A stretch of DNA of 64,000 nt from Flavobacterium sp. HBTb2-11-1 (lineage in GTDB: Bacteria; Bacteroidota; Bacteroidia; Flavobacteriales; Flavobacteriaceae), in assembly GCF_009826975.1 (NCBI RefSeq), contig NZ_WUMO01000001.1, forward strand, positions 558,001-622,000, written 5' to 3'. This document shows positions 63,257-64,000 of the stretch, one piece after another. Position 1 is the stretch's first letter, and each line of letters begins with the position of its first letter. The notes below the pieces were generated by a model. It worked only from the letters and a program-made list of their open reading frames with translations, was not told where the DNA came from and searched no databases. The position numbers and the translations under genes were made by a program.

Positions 63257-64000
63257 ATGAAAAAAAATAGCCTAAAAATTTTATGTCTTTTGTTTGCAGT
63301 AGCAGCATTTGCACAACAGCCAAAAACAAAAAAAGAATTTACAGCCAACGGCAAAAAAATAACCGTTTATACTACTGCAGAGAACTCAAAGTTACGATTA
63401 ACTACTACAGATAATTTGACTTTTTCTGCTGCAAAACAGCCTCTAGAAACTGAAACTTCTGTTTTTGTAGAACCATCTAAAAAGTTTCAGACTTTTATGG
63501 GAATCGGTGGAGCTATTACAGATGCGAGTGCCGAAATATTTGCGAAACTTCCAAAAGAAAAACAAGCAGAATTCTTAGATGCTTACTACGATAAACAAAA
63601 GGGAATCGGCTATTCTTTGCTAAGAACAACAATTCAAAGTTCTGATTTTAGCAGTGGAAGTTATTCTTATATCGAAGAAGGAGACAAAGAGCTGAAGACT
63701 TTTTCTATTGATCACGACAAGCAATTTCGTATTCCTTTAATAAAACAAGCTATACAGAAAGCAGGTGGAAAATTGATAACCTACGCTGCGCCTTGGTCGC
63801 CAAATGCCTTTATGAAAAGCAATAAAAATGTATTAAAAGGCGGTACTCTACTTCCTGAATACTATCAGACTTGGGCCAACTTTTATGTGAAATTTATTAA
63901 GGCCTACGAAAAAGAAGGAATTCCAATCTGGGGAACTTCGACGCAAAATGAGCCAATGGCTGTACAGACTTGGGAATCTTGTATTTACACAGCTGAAGCC
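63257..64000 (+). CDS. GH30 family glycoside hydrolase (5' part, cut by window end)
   Basis: The first 248 residues of an exported enzyme run off the end of the window. It has a signal peptide (LCLLFAVAAFAQ), the N-terminal TFMGIGGAITDASAEIFAKLPKEKQ segment of GH30, LRTTIQSSDFSSGSYSY, and TYAAPWSPNAFMKSN. The acid/base region WGTSTQNEPMAVQTWES has the probable catalytic Glu232. GH30 enzymes of this layout act on beta-1,6-glucan or glucosylceramide-like substrates, and near a PKD lipoprotein a beta-glucan is likely. The ATG at 63257 follows the terminator by about 70 bp, so it may have its own promoter. Confidence 0.92.
   Translation, partial: MKKNSLKILCLLFAVAAFAQQPKTKKEFTANGKKITVYTTAENSKLRLTTTDNLTFSAAKQPLETETSVFVEPSKKFQTFMGIGGAITDASAEIFAKLPKEKQAEFLDAYYDKQKGIGYSLLRTTIQSSDFSSGSYSYIEEGDKELKTFSIDHDKQFRIPLIKQAIQKAGGKLITYAAPWSPNAFMKSNKNVLKGGTLLPEYYQTWANFYVKFIKAYEKEGIPIWGTSTQNEPMAVQTWESCIYTAEA

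Overview
The window is about 64 kb of an AT-rich chromosome from a Flavobacterium-like member of the Bacteroidota. The grounds are gliding-motility and type IX secretion genes (gldD, gldE, gldJ, porU, porV), two SusC/SusD operons, promoters of the Bacteroidota type (TTG, about 19 bp, TAnnTTTG), no Shine-Dalgarno-like leaders, and many lipoprotein signal peptides. Most of the window is ordinary chromosomal core. No tRNA, rRNA, CRISPR array, prophage or classical insertion sequence was seen.

Layout. 1-3000: dxs, a TonB-C-terminal lipoprotein and tadA. 3191-12125: a giant alpha-2-macroglobulin lipoprotein and its usual partner pbpC, separated by a REP-associated transposase gene (RAYT) bracketed by four related palindromes. 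12129-16067: two tandem paralogous exported proteins of unknown function, an RNase E/G homologue, a 30-residue very basic protein and an HU-family protein. 16208-19616: mutY-ssb-gldE-gldD, the known gliding cluster order. 19617-21268: a repeat-rich gap, a heavy-metal-associated lipoprotein and an EamA transporter. 21420-24803: a paired catalytic and non-catalytic M16 peptidase operon. 25077-25799: rplU-rpmA. 25930-33576: an uncharacterised membrane protein, an AsmA-like protein, miaE, a glycosyltransferase, an AraC regulator split by an in-frame stop, and a carboxymuconolactone decarboxylase-like protein. 33810-39035: an M1 aminopeptidase lipoprotein, pdhC-pdhA and cdd. 39117-47497: porV-porU, then gldJ and murF. 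47535-64000: a membrane-bound LuxR/Y_Y_Y regulator divergent from two consecutive polysaccharide utilisation operons (susC-susD-lipoprotein twice), ending in a GH30 glycoside hydrolase cut by the window edge.

How the genes work together. PorU (sortase) and PorV (outer membrane shuttle) process and attach type IX cargo, and GldJ, GldD and GldE support the gliding and secretion machine. The last 16 kb looks like a glycan uptake locus. The PKD/carbohydrate-binding lipoprotein followed by GH30 suggests a beta-glucan, but this is inference. The most notable new observation is that both susC genes carry the same upstream architecture: a pair of GTGTTTTTGTA-like direct repeats exactly 33 bp apart, at the same distance from the start codon, followed by an identical 58-nt leader. 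The ends of the two operons also carry related TAGCCCATA terminators. This points to duplication of a whole operon and to shared control. Other points of interest are the RAYT with its palindromes, a four-unit nested palindrome element after gldD, and the single-stop AraC gene.
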